Positions 45,240 through 55,844 of a stretch of 64,000 bases of DNA are shown one piece after another. Made by a program: the position numbers and the translations under genes. Source of the stretch: Sphaerospermopsis sp. SIO1G1 (GTDB lineage Bacteria; Cyanobacteriota; Cyanobacteriia; Cyanobacteriales; Nostocaceae). The stretch lies in contig JAAHFX010000004.1 of the NCBI GenBank assembly GCA_010672785.1, forward strand, positions 276,384 through 340,383, given 5' to 3'. The notes beneath the pieces are model-generated. The model did not search any database, was not told where the DNA came from, and saw only the letters and a program-made list of their open reading frames with translations. The number at the start of each line of letters is the position of its first letter. Position 1 is the first letter of the stretch.

Positions 45240-46559
45240 ATGACACAAGAACCAATACAAGTAATAGGTGGTGGACTAGCAGGAACAGAAGCAGCATGGC
45301 AAATAGCCCAAGCTGGCATTCCTGTAATTCTTCATGAAATGCGTCCTAAACGCTTTAGTCCTGCCCATCATAGCGAAAATTTAGCTGAATTAGTATGTAG
45401 TAATTCCTTTGGTGCAATGGCGAGCGATCGCGCGGCTGGTTTATTACATGAAGAACTCCGTCGTCTCGGTTCAATCATCATTTCTAAAGCCGATGAACAC
45501 GCAGTACCCGCCGGTGGTGCTTTAGCTGTTGATCGGGGTGTTTTTGGTGAAGATTTAACCCAAACATTGGCAAATCATCCTTTAATTGATTTTCGTCGTG
45601 GTGAAGTCCAAGCAATTCCTGAAGGTATTGTAGTTTTAGCTTCTGGGCCGTTAACAAGTCCCGATTTATCCGCAGATTTACAGCGATTTACAAGTTTAGA
45701 ATATCTCAACTTTTTTGATGCCGCCAGTCCTATAATTGTTGGTGATTCTATTAATAAAGATATCGCTTTTATGGCTTCTCGTTATGATAAAGGTGAAGCA
45801 GCTTATCTTAATTGTCCCATGAATAAAGAGCAGTATTTACAATTTCGGGAAGCTCTTTGTCAAGCAGAACAAACAGAATTAAAGGACTTTGAAAGGGAAA
45901 CAGCAAAATTTTTTGAAGCTTGTTTACCAATTGAAGAAATGGCGCAAAGAGGGGAAGATACCATGCGATATGGCCCTCTCAAACCAGTGGGTTTAACTGA
46001 TCATAGAACCGGGGAACGCAACTATGCAGTGGTGCAATTAAGACAGGAAGATAAAGCCGGTCAACTTTGGAACATGGTCGGTTTTCAAACAAATCTGCGT
46101 TGGGGTGAACAAAAACGAGTGTTTAAAATGATACCCGGTTTGGAAAATGCAGAGTTTGTCAGACTGGGGGTGATGCACCGCAATACTTTTTTAAATGCAC
46201 CCCAATTAATGTTACCAACTCTGCAATTTAAACAGCGTCAAACTTTATTAGCAGCGGGGCAATTAATAGGTACAGAAGGTTATACTGCTGCATCTGCTGG
46301 TGGTTGGTTAGCGGGAACAAATGCGGCTAGAATTGCTTTAGGAAAAGAACCCTTAATATTACCCAATACTACTATGATGGGCGCATTATTCGAGTTTATC
46401 AGTTCTGCTGCCCCTAAATATTTTCAACCTATGCCACCTAATTTTGGTATTGTGCCAGATTTGGGGGTGAAAATTAAGAGTAAACCAGAAAAATATGGAC
46501 GTTATCGAGATCGTTCTTTTGCTGATCTAGCAAGTTGGAAATCTGCATTTTATGATTAA
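45240..46559 (+). CDS. trmFO: tRNA (uracil-54-C5)-methyltransferase TrmFO
   Basis: This folate- and FAD-dependent enzyme makes ribothymidine at position 54 of tRNA. 439 residues. FAD motif [16 protein letters not shown] at the N-terminus, [20 protein letters not shown] with the catalytic Cys, and the [17 protein letters not shown] block. Complete and of normal length. A terminator follows. Confidence 0.97.
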   Translation: MTQEPIQVIGGGLAGTEAAWQIAQAGIPVILHEMRPKRFSPAHHSENLAELVCSNSFGAMASDRAAGLLHEELRRLGSIIISKADEHAVPAGGALAVDRGVFGEDLTQTLANHPLIDFRRGEVQAIPEGIVVLASGPLTSPDLSADLQRFTSLEYLNFFDAASPIIVGDSINKDIAFMASRYDKGEAAYLNCPMNKEQYLQFREALCQAEQTELKDFERETAKFFEACLPIEEMAQRGEDTMRYGPLKPVGLTDHRTGERNYAVVQLRQEDKAGQLWNMVGFQTNLRWGEQKRVFKMIPGLENAEFVRLGVMHRNTFLNAPQLMLPTLQFKQRQTLLAAGQLIGTEGYTAASAGGWLAGTNAARIALGKEPLILPNTTMMGALFEFISSAAPKYFQPMPPNFGIVPDLGVKIKSKPEKYGRYRDRSFADLASWKSAFYD

Positions 46560-46585
46560 GGTTTATTAAATAAATTTGATTTTAT

Positions 46586-46609
46586 GCGGGCGTTTTGTCC
46601 GCTTTTTTT
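46586..46609 (+). terminator. Rho-independent terminator of trmFO
   Basis: GCGGGC-GTTTT-GTCCGC (46586-46602, one G-U pair) is followed by seven T, 26 bases after the stop codon. Confidence 0.85.
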
Positions 46610-46738
46610 ATATTATAGGGTTTGCTAAAATAGTTATCTGTTAAGAGTAGGGAATAGGGAACAGAAAAGAATAAACTCAGTTTTTTCAAAAATCAAATAA
46701 TGGTTCTATATTAGATACATTTGTTTTGAGAAAGTTAT

Positions 46739-46782
46739 AACTGAAAACTGAAAACTGATAACTGGTAACTGATAACTGAAAT
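46739..46782. repeat. STRR heptamer run (AACTGAT/AACTGAA)
   Basis: Six heptamers with variants, just downstream of the VWA gene stop. Confidence 0.75.
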
Positions 46783-46816
46783 AAGTTGTGTATCTATTAT
46801 TTATTTTCTGCTTAAT

Positions 46817-49294
46817 TTAAACTTGAACTGGTTTTTTACTGTAATATTCGGTTTCTGCATAAACACTAATTACAGTTTCACCCACTACAAAAAATGTTCC
46901 TTCCTGTTCACTTTTTGCAAACTGTAAATGAGGATATTTACTACTCAATTCATCCGCAGTCATTCCTTGAGCATTCATGTCATCTGGTAATAAACCTGTT
47001 GCACCAATGTAAAATACTAAAGGTGAAATTTTCTCTCGATACACATTTTCAGTATAACTCTCTAACTTCTGTTTTGCTGTTGTCATAGCACTAATAATTT
47101 CCTGTTTATCCACAGATGTACCATTATGCTTTGCTTGTAATAATATCGCTAAACTTCCTGCACCTACTAAGTTGAGAATTTCCGCAACTTTGCCAGTATT
47201 TTCTAAACCGAGAAAATCATCAAAAACAGCTTTCATTAACTCATCTGCTTTCGTAACTTTGCTTCTTGCTGATAAACTTTTAGGACGAAAAGCAATATTT
47301 TCATTTAACCCTAATGCAAAGGTGGGTTTTTTGAAAATTTCTCCAGTCTCTCCATCCAAGACTTCATAGCGTTTATCTAAAAATGAATTAGCAGAAGCTA
47401 ATTTACTCAAGTTGAGAATTTCAGTTCCCCCAATATCAATTTTGTAACTGACTCTGGAATCAACTGTACCATTTGCTAAGGCAACTTTCAAGTCTGTATA
47501 TTCATTAGTAGTAGGAAAATTGAGATACAAACTTTTAGAAAGATAATGTTTCTTTAATTCCTCTATTTGTGCAGGAATAAATACATCCGATTCTGCTTTT
47601 AAATGAGCAGCTAAAATACTTGATAAGGTCTTAATTTCTGCTAGTTGTTTAAACAAACCTTCTACATTACCATAGTTGCCAGTAAAACTGACTAAAGGTA
47701 AATCGGCTAATTCTAAAGTATATTCTTTTTGGAAATCAAATTCTCCCCCATCTATTACTCCTACTTCCTCTAATGCTGCAAAGGCTTGTTTACTACTAAT
47801 TTTGATCTTTAAATTCTTGACGTTAATTTCTCCATCACTAACGATTGTGTAATTATTAAAGGTCATTAAATCATTTAATAAAACTCCAGCAACTTCGGTA
47901 ATGGGGGTTTTATCTTCTGAGTTAACAAGTTGAACTTTTCGCCGTAATAACATATTAATAGTAGCAGTATTACGGTTAATCTCAAAAGTTCCCATTTGCA
48001 CATAATCACTTGGTTCAAGATAATCTATTTCCAACCAAGGTTTGATTAATTCTCCGTTTTCTCCTCGTGTACCATTTACCCTTTTGATCCCTTTTCTTTG
48101 ATAGTTTCCTTGCAGATGTTTGAGGTTAATGATGATATGTTGGCGATGTTGGGATAAGATATCAATTAATGCCAATACAGAGATTTTATCGTTAACTTTA
48201 ACATGATCTAAAATTTCATGTTCTGCCAAAATGTGGGGGTAATAGAGAGCAATTTCTAAATCTTTGGAAAAATCTGCAATGTGTTCATTAGTTAAGGCTT
48301 TGGCGTGTCTTGCGGTTAAGGTGGCGTTAAATGTACTAGCAACTGCATATTTGGCAGTGTTGATATTTCCATCTGCCAAATTGGCTTTGGCAAATAAATA
48401 GACAGAGGTATCATTTTGGGCAATGGGAATCTCTGTTAATTGCTCATATGTTGCTTTGGTAATTTGTTTATATTTGTAGATGTAAATTTCGTCTTCTGGT
48501 TTTAAACCAATAACTCTTAAAGTTTGATTTTTGCCGTTAATTTTTTTGGCAGTGGGAGAGAAAAAGATTTGATAACTATAGTCACTAGCCAAGGTTTCTT
48601 CTATAACAACGCCTGTGGCTTCTGTTAATACATTGCCTGTATTATAAAGGGCATCATATACCTCTTTAATATTACCTGCTTGTAAACAAGAACCAGATAC
48701 AGAATTGGCGATTTTAGCTAGGAATTTAAAATCTGAATAGGGAGAATAAGCAATCGTATTTACAAAAACATCCATTTTTTGCAATTCATGACAAATTTCC
48801 TCCATTGCTTTGGATTCAGAGTTAAAACTACGATCATTAGCATAGCCGTCACTATGTAAAGTGATTGCTGTTAATTCTCCATCTTGAATTAATTCTTGGG
48901 CTAATTTTAAAGATTGAGAAATACAGGTCACTCCTGTAACATGAATTGATTTAATTTCAGCAATATAAGATGATTCTGGTTTCATTAATTCCTGGATAGG
49001 AACACGCCGAAAATGGCTGTTAACATCACCTTTTGATGAATAGGAAATTAGTGTAACTACTAAATCTGAATTACTGTATTCATCTAAAGTCAAAAGTTTG
49101 ATTAATGTCTCTTTCAATTCATCGAGATCATAGTACATTGAACCAGAACGATCTATGATAATGATGCTATGAGCTACCATTTTTTGAGGAATAGTATCTG
49201 GTTTAATTTCTACCTTGACTTTTTCAGTTAAATAAAAAGCTTTTTCCTTACCAGCAAGGTTATAAACAGCAAACTTGGTTTTTTGGCTTGTCAT
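46817..49294 (-). CDS. Von Willebrand factor A domain protein
   Basis: 825 residues. The VWA domain lies near the N-terminus (residues 42-210) with an intact MIDAS: D48-R-S50-G-S52, T120 in HVTGVT and D149 in LHSDGYAND. The remaining 600 residues are soluble mixed alpha/beta with no domain I can name. No signal peptide, so a cytosolic metal-dependent interaction scaffold is likely. It is monocistronic between trmFO and the coiled-coil gene. Confidence 0.85.
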   Translation of the reverse strand: MTSQKTKFAVYNLAGKEKAFYLTEKVKVEIKPDTIPQKMVAHSIIIIDRSGSMYYDLDELKETLIKLLTLDEYSNSDLVVTLISYSSKGDVNSHFRRVPIQELMKPESSYIAEIKSIHVTGVTCISQSLKLAQELIQDGELTAITLHSDGYANDRSFNSESKAMEEICHELQKMDVFVNTIAYSPYSDFKFLAKIANSVSGSCLQAGNIKEVYDALYNTGNVLTEATGVVIEETLASDYSYQIFFSPTAKKINGKNQTLRVIGLKPEDEIYIYKYKQITKATYEQLTEIPIAQNDTSVYLFAKANLADGNINTAKYAVASTFNATLTARHAKALTNEHIADFSKDLEIALYYPHILAEHEILDHVKVNDKISVLALIDILSQHRQHIIINLKHLQGNYQRKGIKRVNGTRGENGELIKPWLEIDYLEPSDYVQMGTFEINRNTATINMLLRRKVQLVNSEDKTPITEVAGVLLNDLMTFNNYTIVSDGEINVKNLKIKISSKQAFAALEEVGVIDGGEFDFQKEYTLELADLPLVSFTGNYGNVEGLFKQLAEIKTLSSILAAHLKAESDVFIPAQIEELKKHYLSKSLYLNFPTTNEYTDLKVALANGTVDSRVSYKIDIGGTEILNLSKLASANSFLDKRYEVLDGETGEIFKKPTFALGLNENIAFRPKSLSARSKVTKADELMKAVFDDFLGLENTGKVAEILNLVGAGSLAILLQAKHNGTSVDKQEIISAMTTAKQKLESYTENVYREKISPLVFYIGATGLLPDDMNAQGMTADELSSKYPHLQFAKSEQEGTFFVVGETVISVYAETEYYSKKPVQV

Positions 49295-49770
49295 AATTTT
49301 GGCAGTGGTATTTTTATCAGGAATTATGTCCAGAATAAACGAATTTATACTGGCGAATGATGAAGATGTAATATGTTGTGAAAATTACAATTTAGTAGGA
49401 AGATACGTCAGAGTTTATCAATCATGTAAATCATGTAAATAAATAAATCCTTGATGTCTGATGCACCCTACTCATGTGCTAATGTGCTAGTTGCGTAAAT
49501 CTTGTTATGTCCTCAAAATCAATCCTGAGAAAAGCTCTTAACTTCTTATATAGTACATGGATACTAAATAAATGTCAAGTATGGGGAAAAAAGAAGGGTG
49601 AGTGAGTTCAAAGTTAATTCTTTATTCTCCTGACTTGTTGATCTTCTGTAAATTTATAATTGTTTGTGTGCTGTTAGGTAATTTATGTATTATTCTAGAT
49701 GCTAATCTCCGGGATTGCTTTACTCAGATAGTATATTTTGTTAACCTAAAAACATATTTTTTATACCAAA
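49295..49770. other. Spacer upstream of the coiled-coil protein
   Basis: 476 bases holding promoters for two divergent genes. TCATGTAAATCATGTAAA at 49422-49439 is a small direct repeat. A 68-codon ORF overlapping the next gene in another frame is not credible. Confidence 0.45.
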
Positions 49771-50457
49771 ATGCAGATGAGAACTACTACGGCAAATACT
49801 CACGGTAAGCCACCTAATCCCAGCTATTCGCCTTCTGTGCCTATGTATGTATATAGAGAATTGGTGGGAGAGTTAAAAGCTGTACAAGCTCGGTTAGATG
49901 TAGTGACGGGACAAAATCAGAAGTTAGCACAAGAAAATCAAAACCTGCGCCAAGAATTCAACCAAGTTGTCGAGTCATGTTTAGAATTACAAAGGCAATT
50001 AGAGTTTTCTGAAACTGGTTCTCAAGCTCATGGCATAACTAAAGATAAAATTAAAAATATACCTAAATACCAACCTGATGTAGAGGTAAATACGGAAGCT
50101 AGCAATATCAATTCATCTCCTCCATCACAAATTAAACCCCATAGTCTTCAGGCAAACCATAAAACTAATAAATCTGTCAAGAAACCAAAACCTCAACCTG
50201 GCAAACGCAACTATCAGTCACCACCGCAAAGTCAACATCAACCCATGTCTGTGACTGTGATGGATATGAATTTCCCTTCTTCAGAGACTGTGTACATCGA
50301 GGAGCAAGAGGTAGATTATTATGTTTCTACCGATTCAAAAGCTAAGGGTTTGAGTGGTTGGTGGTTATTGTTTACAATTGTGTTGATTATAATTACTGGT
50401 TTTAGTGCTGGTTATTTGGTAGTGCGTCCTTTATTACAAAATCAAGGTAATAATTAG
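49771..50457 (+). CDS. Coiled-coil, tail-anchored membrane protein
   Basis: 228 residues. A coiled coil (residues 30-75, ELVGELKAVQARLDVVTGQN then LAQENQNLRQEF) precedes a long basic, Pro/Gln-rich disordered middle. One C-terminal transmembrane helix follows (WWLLFTIVLIIITGFSAGYL). No catalytic domain. It looks like a structural or septum-related scaffold; function unknown. The start could also be M3. Confidence 0.75.
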   Translation: MQMRTTTANTHGKPPNPSYSPSVPMYVYRELVGELKAVQARLDVVTGQNQKLAQENQNLRQEFNQVVESCLELQRQLEFSETGSQAHGITKDKIKNIPKYQPDVEVNTEASNINSSPPSQIKPHSLQANHKTNKSVKKPKPQPGKRNYQSPPQSQHQPMSVTVMDMNFPSSETVYIEEQEVDYYVSTDSKAKGLSGWWLLFTIVLIIITGFSAGYLVVRPLLQNQGNN

Positions 50458-50459
50458 GG

Positions 50460-50607
50460 GTTGGTGATTGGTGACTGGTGACTGGTGACTGGTGATTGGT
50501 GATAACTGATAACTGCTAACTGATAACTGCTAACTGCTAACTGATAACTGATAACTGATAACTGCTAACTGCTAACTGATAACTGATAACTGATAACTGA
50601 TAACTGA
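50460..50607. repeat. STRR arrays (GGTGACT, AACTGAT, AACTGCT)
   Basis: TTGGTGA/CTGGTGA units (50461-50500) change into about 15 AACTGAT and AACTGCT heptamers. The alternation of two heptamer variants in blocks suggests segmental duplication within the array. It sits between two convergent genes. Confidence 0.9.
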
Positions 50608-50621
50608 AGTCCTGTTTGATG

Positions 50622-51440
50622 TTAAACTTTTGTACTCACAACATTGGGTAGACTGACTTTCAGTTTTTTCAACATTGCTTCTCTACCTTGGGTTGCGAGA
50701 GTATCATCTAAAGAAGTTAGGGTAATTTCTTGTTGATATTTACATCTTAAAGCTGTTTGAATTAACCAGTCGGCAACGAAGGGATTTTTTGGTAATAATG
50801 GCCCATGAGAATATGTGGCGATCGCATTGCGATAAAATGCTCCTTCTGTACCGTCTTCACCGTTGTTACCCAAGCCATAAACAACTTTTCCCAAAGGTTC
50901 AACAGTACCTAATTTAGTCCTCCCTCCGTGGTTTTCAAAGCCGACTAAGTAGGGTTTTGTACCGAGCATAGCGGTTAATTCCTCCGCGAGACGGGAAGCT
51001 GTCACTTCAATAACTAAGTTACCGATACAGCGTTGAGTATTTTCCCCCGGATGAATAGACACCAAATCTAAAATTCCTAAACCTTCTATTCTTTGTCCAA
51101 AACCAGGTTCATAATAGTTTCCTAGCAGTTGGGGAGAACCACAGGTAAAAACTCCTGGTGTACCGTTTTCAATTTTATTCCGCATCGCCTCGGCTTTTGT
51201 ACCTTGTAAGTCGCGCATGACTATTTCTTGTTGCCGATCCTGTGCGCCTCCACCAACGATGACATCTACAGATTTGATATCATCAGCGGTAGAATTTTGA
51301 TCTAAGGGTAAGACTGTGACTTCATAACCCCGCCATTGGGCGCGACGCTGTATAGTAATGACATTACCGCGATCGCCATAGGTACTCATCAATTTTGGAT
51401 ATAACCAACCAATAGTAATTGACATCTGAAGAGAATTCAT
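50622..51440 (-). CDS. gatD: GatD-like glutamine amidotransferase (CobB/CobQ type)
   Basis: 272 residues. GatD with MurT amidates D-Glu of lipid II. Visible: IGWLYPKLMSTYGDRGNVIT, VDVIVGGGAQDRQQ, the nucleophile Cys in GVFTCGSPQLLG, and the His box ATYSHGPLLPKNP. MurT, its usual partner, is not within reach: upstream lies only a repeat array and a kinase. A start at M6 (MSITIGWLY) is possible, but AGGA precedes the first ATG. Confidence 0.85.
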   Translation of the reverse strand: MNSLQMSITIGWLYPKLMSTYGDRGNVITIQRRAQWRGYEVTVLPLDQNSTADDIKSVDVIVGGGAQDRQQEIVMRDLQGTKAEAMRNKIENGTPGVFTCGSPQLLGNYYEPGFGQRIEGLGILDLVSIHPGENTQRCIGNLVIEVTASRLAEELTAMLGTKPYLVGFENHGGRTKLGTVEPLGKVVYGLGNNGEDGTEGAFYRNAIATYSHGPLLPKNPFVADWLIQTALRCKYQQEITLTSLDDTLATQGREAMLKKLKVSLPNVVSTKV

Positions 51441-51610
51441 AAAATCCTGTTTTAATGTTCACAATTAATTGCGTCTGATTTTATCTCAAATCCGGCTAAA
51501 TAGGGTTTGCGGAAGAAGTGAGTGGGAGAGTGGGAGAGGGGGAGAGTGGGAGAGGGGGAATCTTAAATTTAGTTAGTAATTACGCAAGCGAAGCTCCTCT
51601 GAAAGAGGCA

Positions 51611-51838
51611 TTACGAATTACGAATTACGAATTACGAATTACGAATTACGAATTACGAATTACGAATTACGAATTACGAATTACGAACTACGAATTACGA
51701 ATTACGAATTACGAATTACGAACTACGAATTACAAATTACGAATTACGAATTACGAATTACGAATTACGAATTACGAATTACGAATTACGAATTACGAAT
51801 TACGAATTACGAATTACGAACTACGAATTACAAATTAC
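51611..51838. repeat. Very long STRR array (ACGAATT, about 32 units)
   Basis: Nearly perfect ATTACGA heptamers run for about 228 bases with a few ACGAACT and ACAAATT variants. A dispersed repeat (GCGAAGCTCCTCTGAAAGAG) leads into it. The right end reaches the stop codon of the CBS-PAS kinase gene at 51828. The ORF that spans it is an artefact. Confidence 0.95.
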
Positions 51839-54485
51839 CAATCATTACCTGATTTAAATTCAGTAGTAACTCATTAGCAGTATAAGGCTTTAATAAAACT
51901 CCTTGTACATTTTTTTCCGCTGCTTTGGGTTTGGGTAATGAATCTATTGTACCTAATCCGCTACAAGCAATCACCTGAACATTGGGATTGATTTTCTTTA
52001 AACTTTTAATGGCAGTTACACCATCCATTTTTGGCATCATCATGTCCATTAAAACTAAATTAATGTCCTGTCCATATTTTTGATAAATTGCGATCGCTTC
52101 CTTGCCATCATTTGCAGTTAAAACTTGGTAATTATTTTCTTCTAAAATGATTTTAGTGACATCAATAATTTGTGGTTCGTCATCTACAATTAAAACAACT
52201 TCTCCTTTCCCTGGATGAATTTTTGATTCCTCTAAACTAGGTAATTCAGGAGATTCAAAAGAAGGCAAAAATACTTTAAATGTACTACCTTTACCAACTT
52301 CACTCACAACTGTAACAAAACCATTATGATTAGTGACAATTTCTTCTACTGTTGATAAACCAAAACCTGTACCATCATCCACTTTTTTAGTGGTAAAAAA
52401 TCGTTCAAAAATTCGATCTAATATTTCTGGAGGTATACCAACACCTGTATCACATACACTAATCATTGTGTAATGTCCTACTTTTGCTTCAATGTGCATC
52501 TGGCTATACACTTCATCAATGAAGATATTTTTTGCTGTCACCTTCAACCTACCACCATTGGGCATAGCATCATGGGCATTGACTACTAAGTTCATTAATA
52601 CCTGATACAATTGGGTGGAATCGCCAAATACTGTAGCTAAATGTTCAGGAATTTGGCTACTAAATTCAATAGATTTGGGGAATGTGCGTTTAGCAAAGTT
52701 GAGAATTTCTGAAATCAAATGTTTAATTTGGACTGTTGTTCTTTCTCCTTTGACTCCCCGCGAAAAAGATAACACTTGCTTCACCAAAGCAGAACCACGT
52801 CTAGCATTATTTTCAATAATATTCAGCATTTGTAAATGACGTTCTGAATCTTGAGCAAATTTACCTTTCATCAATTGGGCTGAAGTCAAGATTGGGGATA
52901 ATATATTGTTCAAGTCATGGGCGATACCACCAGCTAATGTACCAATACTTTGTAATCTCTGGGTACGATAAAACTGATCCTCTAATTGTTTTTTCTTGGT
53001 AATATCAGTGTCTACAATCAGAATAGATGTTGGGTATCCATCCTGATCAAACATCAGAGTCCAACGACTTTCAACTATGATTTCTTTACCGCTCTTCGTC
53101 TGTTTCCTTAGTTCACCATTCCACTTACCTAACTTAATTACATTTCTGAGTGCTATGGCTTCTTGTTTTGGTGAAGTTTTAGAGTAGAAAATATCTTGTA
53201 GATGACTACCTACTGCTTCATCTTGACTCCAGCCATACATTTTTTCTGCACCTTGGTTCCAGGACAAAATTTCTGTACTCAAGTCCCTTACAAAAATAGC
53301 ATCAGTAGCAATATTTAATAAAGCTGCTTGCTCATGTAGGATTTTTTCTTTCTGTTTGCGATCTGAAATATCTGTGGTTGTACCAATAATGTTAGCTGGT
53401 TTACCTTCTAGGTCATAAAAAAGTTTACCTGTACTGCTTAACCAATGTATGCTACCGTCAGGCCAAATTACGCGATATTCTATGGTAAATTCTTTGCCTC
53501 TTTCAATAGAGTCGGTAATTGCTCCAATAATAATATGTTTATCTTCGGGATAGATTAACTTAAAAAATCCATCTCCTGGTGGACATAAAGCTCCTCTGGG
53601 AAGTCCATACAATGGCCCTATAGTATCTGACCAAATACACGTATTTCTATTCTCTATTTTCTTTTCCCAAATTCCCATATTGGCGGTTTCTAAAGCTACA
53701 TTCAAACGTGCCTCACTTTTCCGTAAGGCAATTTCTGTATCTTTACTTGCTTGAATCTCTTTTTGTAAAACCTCATTAGTCTGTAGTAACTCTGTGATGC
53801 GATTTGTGAATATTTGTTCTCTTTCTTCGGTTACATAGGGCTGTTCAGGATTTTTTTCCTGTTCCGGAATTGGTTGTATCAGCTGTATTTCGGTAATTTG
53901 ATCACTGTTAAAACTGATTTGACGATCATGTAGATGTTTATCTTGGTATTTCCAAAATGTATTTTTTTCTTCTTGATTCTTTTCTCTATACCTTAGATAA
54001 CTGGAGAATCCTAATAGGTCTAATTCTTGTATAAGTGCTGATTTTGTCAAGATACCTAACAGTTTTTCTTGATCATCCAATACTGGTAAGTGATTGATTT
54101 GGTGATGGTTTAAAATTGATAATACTTGGTCAATATCATCTAACTCTAACTCTTTGATAATAAGGGGGTAAGATACTATTACTTCCCTCATGGTTATTTG
54201 TGATAAATTTTTACCTGATGCTAAGAGTCTGACTACATCTACGGTGGTGAATAGACCTAATAATTTTTGTTGCTCTACAACTAAGACATAATCAGCTTGG
54301 TTGTTTTGGCTATTTACTGATACTGGTGATGAAGTGCCTGTTGCTTGGAAATAATTACTTTGCCGTTGATTCATTAAGACAATAGCTTCCATGACTGAGC
54401 TATGAGTTTGAACCATCAAGGGATGACGATTAATGAATCTGTATACATTTGGCGGAGAAATCAGCTGATTGCTTAGTTGCGTCAT
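51828..54485 (-). CDS. Hybrid histidine kinase with CBS pair and PAS domains
   Basis: 885 residues from ATG 54485 (an upstream TTG at 54500 is less likely). Two CBS domains (about 15-85 and 90-150) are followed by a Glu-rich linker/coiled coil and two PAS domains with a PAC motif (residues about 255-385 and 390-510). The HisKA box is GTLAGGIAHDLNNILSPI, with HATPase motifs NLVVNAHDAM, DTGVGIPPE and GTGFGLSTV, and a receiver (VLMDMMMPKMDG). Soluble. CBS domains could sense adenylates. The last codons TTG TAA come from the ACGAATT repeat array. Confidence 0.92.
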   Translation of the reverse strand: MTQLSNQLISPPNVYRFINRHPLMVQTHSSVMEAIVLMNQRQSNYFQATGTSSPVSVNSQNNQADYVLVVEQQKLLGLFTTVDVVRLLASGKNLSQITMREVIVSYPLIIKELELDDIDQVLSILNHHQINHLPVLDDQEKLLGILTKSALIQELDLLGFSSYLRYREKNQEEKNTFWKYQDKHLHDRQISFNSDQITEIQLIQPIPEQEKNPEQPYVTEEREQIFTNRITELLQTNEVLQKEIQASKDTEIALRKSEARLNVALETANMGIWEKKIENRNTCIWSDTIGPLYGLPRGALCPPGDGFFKLIYPEDKHIIIGAITDSIERGKEFTIEYRVIWPDGSIHWLSSTGKLFYDLEGKPANIIGTTTDISDRKQKEKILHEQAALLNIATDAIFVRDLSTEILSWNQGAEKMYGWSQDEAVGSHLQDIFYSKTSPKQEAIALRNVIKLGKWNGELRKQTKSGKEIIVESRWTLMFDQDGYPTSILIVDTDITKKKQLEDQFYRTQRLQSIGTLAGGIAHDLNNILSPILTSAQLMKGKFAQDSERHLQMLNIIENNARRGSALVKQVLSFSRGVKGERTTVQIKHLISEILNFAKRTFPKSIEFSSQIPEHLATVFGDSTQLYQVLMNLVVNAHDAMPNGGRLKVTAKNIFIDEVYSQMHIEAKVGHYTMISVCDTGVGIPPEILDRIFERFFTTKKVDDGTGFGLSTVEEIVTNHNGFVTVVSEVGKGSTFKVFLPSFESPELPSLEESKIHPGKGEVVLIVDDEPQIIDVTKIILEENNYQVLTANDGKEAIAIYQKYGQDINLVLMDMMMPKMDGVTAIKSLKKINPNVQVIACSGLGTIDSLPKPKAAEKNVQGVLLKPYTANELLLNLNQVMIGNL

Positions 54486-54663
54486 AAACAAACAATACAA
54501 GTAATTTTACTAAAAATTTAGGGCTGTTGGGCAAAAAACTGTGATCCGAAAACTAATTAAATTATATATCGTAAAATAAGCTACCGCCGATAATCTAGTT
54601 CCGCAATAAATTTTAACAAAGCGGTGCGTTAACTTGATGCGTATTAGCAGCATAACATATATT

Positions 54664-54752
54664 TCAGTTATCAGTTATCAGTTTTTAGTGATCAGTTATC
54701 AGTTATCAGTTATCAGTTATCAGTTTTTAGTTATCGGTTATCAGTTATCAGT
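54664..54752. repeat. STRR heptamer array (CAGTTAT with CAGTTTTTAG variants)
   Basis: About 11 heptamers with two TTTTTAG interruptions, between the kinase and PPK2 genes. No gene in 54501-54795. Confidence 0.85.
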
Positions 54753-54795
54753 ACCTCTAGCTGAAGCAAGAAACTTGAAATAACGCCAATAAGAC

Positions 54796-55662
54796 TTATT
54801 CGTTTTCCAAAATTATTTTTGCTTCTGCCAATCTTTGTTTATCTTCTGGATTTAGACGCGGATATTGTAAATCTAATTGTTTTAATTTAGAACAGATAAT
54901 ATCTGAAACCACCAATCTTGTAAACCATTTTTTATCCGCAGGAATGATATACCAAGGTGCATATTCAGTGCTAGTATGATTAAAAACATCTTCATATGCC
55001 ATCATATAATCATCCCAAAAACCACGCTCACGAACATCACTAGACGAAAACTTCCAATTTTTTTCTGGGGATTCAATTCTTGCTAAAAAGCGTTTTTTCT
55101 GTTCTGCTTTAGAAACATTGAGAAAGAATTTTAAGATGACAATACCATTATTAGTCAAGTATTTTTCAAAATTATTAATTTCCTCAAACCGTTGTTGCCA
55201 GATTTGATCACCATTGGGAATATAAGGTAATTGTTGTTTTTCTAATAAGCCTCGATGCACTCTCACCACTAATAATTCTTCATAATATGAACGGTTAAAA
55301 ATTCCAATTCTACCTCGTTCTGGTAAAGACTTCATCGAGCGCCATAGATAATCATGGTCTAATTCTTCATCACTGGGAGCTTTAAAACTAAAAACTTGAC
55401 ATCCTTGGGGATTAATTCCTGACATCACGTGTTTAATTGTGCTATCTTTACCCGCTGCATCCATTGCTTGAAAAATCAGCAATAAAGCATAGGTATTTTG
55501 AGCATAGAGAATATCTTGATAACTAGCTAATTCTTTTATCCCTGCTTTTAATTTTTTCCTTGCATCAGCTTTTTCATGAAACTCAGCTATAAAGCTGGGA
55601 TCAAAATCATTTTTTAGAGAAATTTTTGTTCCTGGAGAAACAAGAAAAGACTGATGATTCAT
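54796..55662 (-). CDS. ppk2: Polyphosphate kinase 2 family protein
   Basis: 288 residues from ATG 55662, chosen because AAAGGTG precedes it (the GTG at 55674 lies in that ribosome binding site). P-loop MDAAGKDSTIKHVMSGINP, Walker B-like IGIFNRSYYEELLVVRVH and the lid FLARIESPEKNWKFS identify a PPK2 that transfers phosphate between polyphosphate and nucleotides. Cytosolic. The subclass (AMP or ADP acceptor) is not resolved. Confidence 0.92.
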   Translation of the reverse strand: MNHQSFLVSPGTKISLKNDFDPSFIAEFHEKADARKKLKAGIKELASYQDILYAQNTYALLLIFQAMDAAGKDSTIKHVMSGINPQGCQVFSFKAPSDEELDHDYLWRSMKSLPERGRIGIFNRSYYEELLVVRVHRGLLEKQQLPYIPNGDQIWQQRFEEINNFEKYLTNNGIVILKFFLNVSKAEQKKRFLARIESPEKNWKFSSSDVRERGFWDDYMMAYEDVFNHTSTEYAPWYIIPADKKWFTRLVVSDIICSKLKQLDLQYPRLNPEDKQRLAEAKIILENE

Positions 55663-55767
55663 GAGTAATTGCACCTTTGTATTTATGTCTTAATATCAAT
55701 GCTGATTTTGGGTATGATTTTAGATTGGAGATTTTGGATTTTAGATGATTGGAACTCTTTGTTAATA

Positions 55768-55808
55768 TAACTATTCCCTGTTCCCTGTTCCCTGTTCCCT
55801 GTTCCCTG
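55768..55808. repeat. STRR run (GTTCCCT)
   Basis: Five CTGTTCC heptamers between the peroxiredoxin and PPK2 genes, next to TTTTAGATTGGAGATTTTGG-type repeats. Confidence 0.8.
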
Positions 55809-55844
55809 AATCTTAATTTCATACCCTAATTCAGCAACGCCCAA

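Noticed and set aside
51518..51877. 119-codon ORF with RITNYEL repeats
   Set aside because: Translation of the ACGAATT array, not a protein.
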